Assembly (NCBI RefSeq): GCF_032854445.1
Contig: NC_088295.1
Location: 86,263,836-86,327,835 of the forward strand
Length of the DNA stretch: 64,000 nucleotides
Reading direction: 5' to 3'
Origin: Liolophura sinensis
Taxonomy: Eukaryota > Mollusca > Polyplacophora > Chitonida > Chitonidae
The first letter of the stretch is position 1; every line of letters begins with the position of its first letter. Positions 60,011-64,000 of the stretch are shown piece after piece. The notes under the pieces are model-generated. The model saw only the letters and a list, made by a program, of their open reading frames with translations. It had not been told where the DNA came from and ran no database searches. Position numbers and translations under genes: made by a program.

Positions 60011-61719
60011 TCAACAAAAACACCCACACACAGGAACATAAGCAACAATATATATTCTAAACACACAGACCCTAGTATACTCTAAACACATATACAATGA
60101 AATAGCGTACGTGTTACATGTCCGTTCGTAAAACCTTCATGTAATGAACACAGCAAATTTCTAGCACTATGCAGAACTTGAAGAAGTTATATACGAACGA
60201 AAAAACAAGCATTCGTTAAAGTGTTTCTCTGCATGACAAAAAACAAAGAAACAAAGAAACAAACAGGCAGTGCCACAGCGATAAACAAATTTCTCGTATT
60301 AAAATATATTTTACTGACTAGTTTTTTTTATCTTTTGCTTGGTTTGCAGTGTTTAGAACAACTAATTGTTTTGTTTTATCGTGTGTTACTGGATGTGACA
60401 CGCGCTTTAAAGTCGTGAATATCACACAAAGCAACACTTTTTCTTGTTACGTATGTGTACATATCTCGAGAAAAACTGACAAATGTGCAAGTAACGAACG
60501 ACAGCTCCAGTCTTCTACATTGAAAACACAGTAGAGTGTCTGCTTTCAAATTGTGTTTGTCATGCAAATGCCTGAAACAAGTTATGACTTTAATGTATAA
60601 GATACTGACAAGCGTCAGTGAAATAGGCATCGTTTAGGCCTACATCATGCATATCAATTAGTTTGTCGAGAGACAGTGTTAAAGGATGCGTGAAAAAAAT
60701 GGGCCAAAAGTTGGCCAGTATGTATGGGTTATATTTTAGGTAAATAGACCTACTATGGGCACAGACGTGCTAGACACATATATAGACTATATATAATGTT
60801 CATCCTCTATAAATATCTTTAGGCCTGTATCAGATTGACTGCATTATCTTAGTACGCGATCTACAAGACGTAGATACAACAACACGCGACACCATTTCAG
60901 TTATCTAATATACCAGTCTTTCCATGAACAAAGATCATTCATCATAATGAGAGGTACAAACTGATGACAGCCAAGCCCAGTTTGTGTAATCGATCAGTCG
61001 TCCGCATAATTGGTACGTACTGCTGTTGAATACAAGGACAGCAGTGATAACAAATTTACATGTTATTTTTAATGCAGATTTTTATGCTTACTTGTGTATG
61101 ATCATAACACACAGATATGCAAGTCATGTATTCAGTTGTGCGATTCCATTGCTAGAGATCTATGAGTCGAAACCAATTTCCACTTGGGGTTTCGTTGTTT
61201 AGGGAATTTCATATGACAGGCTGGAAACGCAAGCTAAAACGCAGAGCTGTCACGTTTACCGAATATATATGCGCAGCTATACACAGAGAGAGAGATCAAA
61301 AGGATAATAATACTAAACTTTAATTAATTAACTAATTAATATCAGCCTGGTCTCATGAGAAGCCATTGGCCATGACTCGTTTTACTTCCAGAAATAGATA
61401 ATCAATACGACCATATACTGAAGCTCTGCGGCGCTATTCGTTTTTAGATTTTCATATAATGCAACTGAAGCTGGATTGAGGGGTCGTAACTCAATATTTA
61501 TACAAACAACTCCTATTAAAACAACAATGAAACTGTGACTTATGTACATTTTATGCCATTCGTCTGAATTATGTAATGGCAGCAAGTTTTTTTTACGGCA
61601 TGGTACAAAAGTTCAGTAAAATTTCATTCATGTTTTAGGGACTATGATGGTATAGTTCTGTGAATGAAAGGGTATAGAGCAATCTGACATCTCCTTTTAA
61701 GCCTGGCAACCTGAATATC
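60011..61719. other. intergenic, nothing recognised
   Basis: No credible exon, RNA gene or known repeat on either strand. Short open stretches of 60-84 codons have no family motif. Confidence 0.55.
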
Positions 61720-61977
61720 CTTCTCGTTACATTTATTTATTTATTTGATTGGTGTTTTACGCCGTACTCAAGAGTATTTCACTTATACGACGGCGGCCAG
61801 CATTATAATGGGAGAAAACCCGGGCAGAGCCCGAAGGAAACCCACGTCCATCAGCAGGTTACTGACAGACCTTCCCACTTACGACCGAAGAGGAAGCCAG
61901 TATGAGCTGGGACTTGAACTCACAGCGACCGCATTGGTGAGAGGACTGAGCCAAGGTGGCCCCCCTTCTTGTTACAT
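61720..61977 (-). mobile_element. SINE family A with 13-base target duplication, minus orientation
   Basis: The complemented copy runs from TTTATTTATTTATTTGATTG (tail) to GACTGAGCCAAGGTGGCCCC (head). It is flanked by CTTCTCGTTACAT (61720-61732) and CTTCTTGTTACAT (61965-61977), one mismatch in 13. Around 30 bases of the A-box part of the head are deleted. Confidence 0.9.
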
Positions 61978-63150
61978 CCCCTAGGATGAGAGTCACGGTT
62001 CGGAATATGTACTAAACAGAAAAACGATAATAAACACGCACCTGCCTAACATTCAGGATTGAAAACGCTGGTTTTAGAAGACTGATGGCATTGCTTTGAT
62101 TCTTTACTCTAGGATCACGCCAGCACAACATATATGTGGCATGTTTTGTTTAAGCGTATAACGTGCATATTGCTATTATTTTCCGAGCATTGGGCAAGTG
62201 TAACGTGTGACACATCGTCACCTTTGTATCTATGTATGCACCAAATATTAGAACAGCACAAGCAAAACAAATAGTAGATGAAATTGGTAATGTAGTTATT
62301 ATGATAATCCATGAAATGTACAGTTGTAAGGCGAGGAATATTCTCATCTACAAATACGAATATATAAAAATGGAAGAGTTCAAGCATGAAATAAAATGGC
62401 ATTTGTCTTTTAATTATGGCTGATTTAACAATATCGAAGTTTGTATCAAAATGGGATATTCTATAGAAAGCTTCAGTAATGTCTGTGCATCCGTATCTAC
62501 TATATACATGTACATGTAAGTAAATTGTTATTAACGGTTCAGTGCATAAAACACAACTTGAAAATGTTATGCATCAAAGTCTGTGCATACCATGCTCATT
62601 TCTCGTGACGCCTTTGTACAACAACAAGTAGTCCAGCTGTACTTCACAATTTTTAGTTGACTTTAGTCTATAGCGTATTGCTCTGGGTAACTGAAGCTAG
62701 CAAGTGACTGAGGTACATGTATGTTGTCGAAAAAGATTTAAAACTTTCTTCCAAAAGACTTCTCTGTATATACAAGAGCGGTTAGACATGGCTACCTGTC
62801 AACCTCTGATTAGTCTATACAGGACCAGTCTCACCCATAGTAATGTAATATAAAACCTACAGCATAAAGAGTAAAACCAGAACAGTGACGATTGTGTGAT
62901 AGCTGGCAAATAGCCCATCCTAACCTATGCATTACCGCTTCTTTTCAACTTACCTCAGTTAGGGTTTTATTCTAGCTGTTCATGTAAATGCTTAAATCGT
63001 AGCAAATAACACGCCCCCAAGCACCATGGCTGAAGAAGAACTAGGTAACAAAAATGCAGTGATGTTAATTGCAAATTATTAGAAGACATTCATCTAGAAT
63101 TACTCAACATGCTATTTATCATCAAAGTATTTTCGTGGGAAGGTATGTGT
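61978..63150. other. intergenic, nothing recognised
   Basis: No gene or named repeat is seen. Two TACATGTA palindromes overlap near 62508. Confidence 0.55.
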
Positions 63151-63154
63151 GTGT

Positions 63155-63295
63155 GTGTGGGAAGGTCCGGTGGCAACCTGTGGATGGTCGTGGGTTTTTC
63201 CCCGGGCTCTGCCCGGTTTCCTCCCCACCATAATGCTTGCCACCGTCGTGTAAGTGGAATATTCTTACGGCGATACGGCGTAAAACGCGAATCAG
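63155..63295 (+). mobile_element. SINE family A, 3' part
   Basis: GTGGCAACCTGTGGATGGTC through CCCACCATAATGC to CGGCGTAAAACGCGAATCAG. The head is missing and a (GT)n precedes it. First of three neighbouring pieces. Confidence 0.8.
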
Positions 63296-63311
63296 ATAAA
63301 TCAGAGGATCC

Positions 63312-63530
63312 ACGCCCCTGCTCAAGAAAATTTCACTTATACGACAGAGGCCTATGGTGAGAGGAAACCAGTCAGAACCCGGGGAAACCCATGACCACCC
63401 GCAGGTTGCTGACAGACCTTCCCACGTAGGGCCGGAGAGGAAATTAGCATGAGCTGGACTTGAACTCACAGCGATGACATTGGTGAGAGTCTCCTGGTTC
63501 CTTGCTGGCGTGCTAACCACCTCGGACATA
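63312..63530 (-). mobile_element. SINE family A, minus orientation
   Basis: It runs from GAAAATTTCACTTATACGAC through GACTTGAACTCACAGCG (complement of the B box) to CTGGCGTGCTAACCACCTCG (head). It is inverted relative to both neighbours. Confidence 0.8.
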
Positions 63531-63552
63531 TGTTCAACATGTATAGACCTAC

Positions 63553-63635
63553 AGGGGCCTCCGTGACTCAGCTGGTTAGCACGCTAGCGCAGCGTAATCA
63601 CCCAGAAGCCTCTAACCAATGCGGTCGATGTGAGT
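63553..63635 (+). mobile_element. SINE family A, 5' head only
   Basis: Head GGGGCCTCCGTGACTCAGCT, then GGTTAGCACGCTAGCGCAGC and CCAATGCGGTCGATGTGAGT. It stops at the B box. Heads without bodies are unusual for target-primed insertion, which normally truncates the 5' side. Confidence 0.75.
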
Positions 63636-64000
63636 TTCTGAATGATATTTGCTATATTCTGAACGTAGCCCCTAAAACTCGTAAAATATACTAAGGTTTC
63701 GCTGTGGTATCTCATGAAAATGAAATATTTAGCATACAAAATTCAAAAGCTCAAGATTTTTATTATTACTATTTCCTTCATCAAAACAGCCGAATATGAC
63801 ATGATCAGAGCTAAGAATTATCTCTGTGTTTAGAACTGAAGTAATTATAACTATCCTTAGGTCTAATGGTACTTAAGTTCACCTTTTTAATCGCTAGGAA
63901 AGAACTCAAAGCTTTGGCCAGTTTATTCCATAAAATATAATTGTCATAATCTTTGATAAACGCTGTACCTTTTTATTGTTATTATTCCAAAGGATTTGCT
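63636..64000. other. window end, nothing recognised
   Basis: A minus-strand reading gives a ~50-codon open stretch (AFIKDYDNYILWNKLAKALS… near 63960 downwards). I do not recognise it, so I make no gene call. Confidence 0.4.

Noticed and set aside
63700-64000. Minus-strand ~50-codon open stretch at the right edge
   Set aside because: It might be an exon of a gene beyond the window, but I could not tie it to any family or see convincing splice sites.

Overview
The window is eukaryotic genomic DNA, AT-rich, with intron-containing genes. The encoded proteins are clearly animal. The repeats point to a lophotrochozoan, most likely a mollusc: tRNA-headed SINEs ending in a CACCAATCAAATAAATAAAT tail, a second SINE ending near ACGTTAAACCCCAAGCACTC, and the palindrome TACATGTA in great excess. 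I cannot name the species from sequence alone.

Four protein genes could be rebuilt exon by exon. In every case the splice phases close exactly. (1) 486-7558, plus strand: the 3' part (12 exons, 398 residues) of TTC21B/IFT139, a retrograde ciliary transport subunit. Its start lies left of the window. (2) 8160-17729, minus strand: complete AARSD1 (13 coding exons, 412 residues), which edits mis-acylated tRNA-Ala. It converges tail to tail with TTC21B and includes an 18-base microexon. (3) 19839-35044, plus strand: complete MBD5/6-family gene (six coding exons, 2271 residues). It has a long Asn/Met/Gln-rich N-terminal extension, an internal MBD and a C-terminal PWWP domain, followed by a 3' UTR of about 2.3 kb. 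It diverges from AARSD1 across a compact CpG-bearing promoter with ZNF143/Staf-, NRF1- and YY1-like sites, and its leader carries two upstream ORFs. (4) 48635-55715, plus strand: complete PLP-dependent decarboxylase of the CSAD/GADL1/GAD family (12 coding exons, 568 residues), with a likely CCAAT/TATA promoter and noncoding first exon near 46.4-46.6 kb.

The four genes do not form a pathway; this is ordinary metazoan linkage. The rest is repeat-rich. 37.4-46.4 kb holds decayed non-LTR retrotransposon pieces and several tandem arrays (30-bp units with higher-order structure, a 22-bp TA-rich array, a degenerate ATTCGTTA array). 56.9-64 kb holds scattered SINEs, a 22-bp minisatellite and a diverged duplication, with no gene that I can recognise.

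I found no convincing new biological system. The most notable local structures are these: a 63-bp minisatellite that has amplified the end of a TTC21B exon with its 5' splice site; the 18-base microexon in AARSD1; an ATGA-overlapping uORF at the MBD5 start; a foldback element of about 0.55 kb in the intron that divides the PWWP region; and a hairpin that replaces the zinc-knuckle region of a dead LINE.
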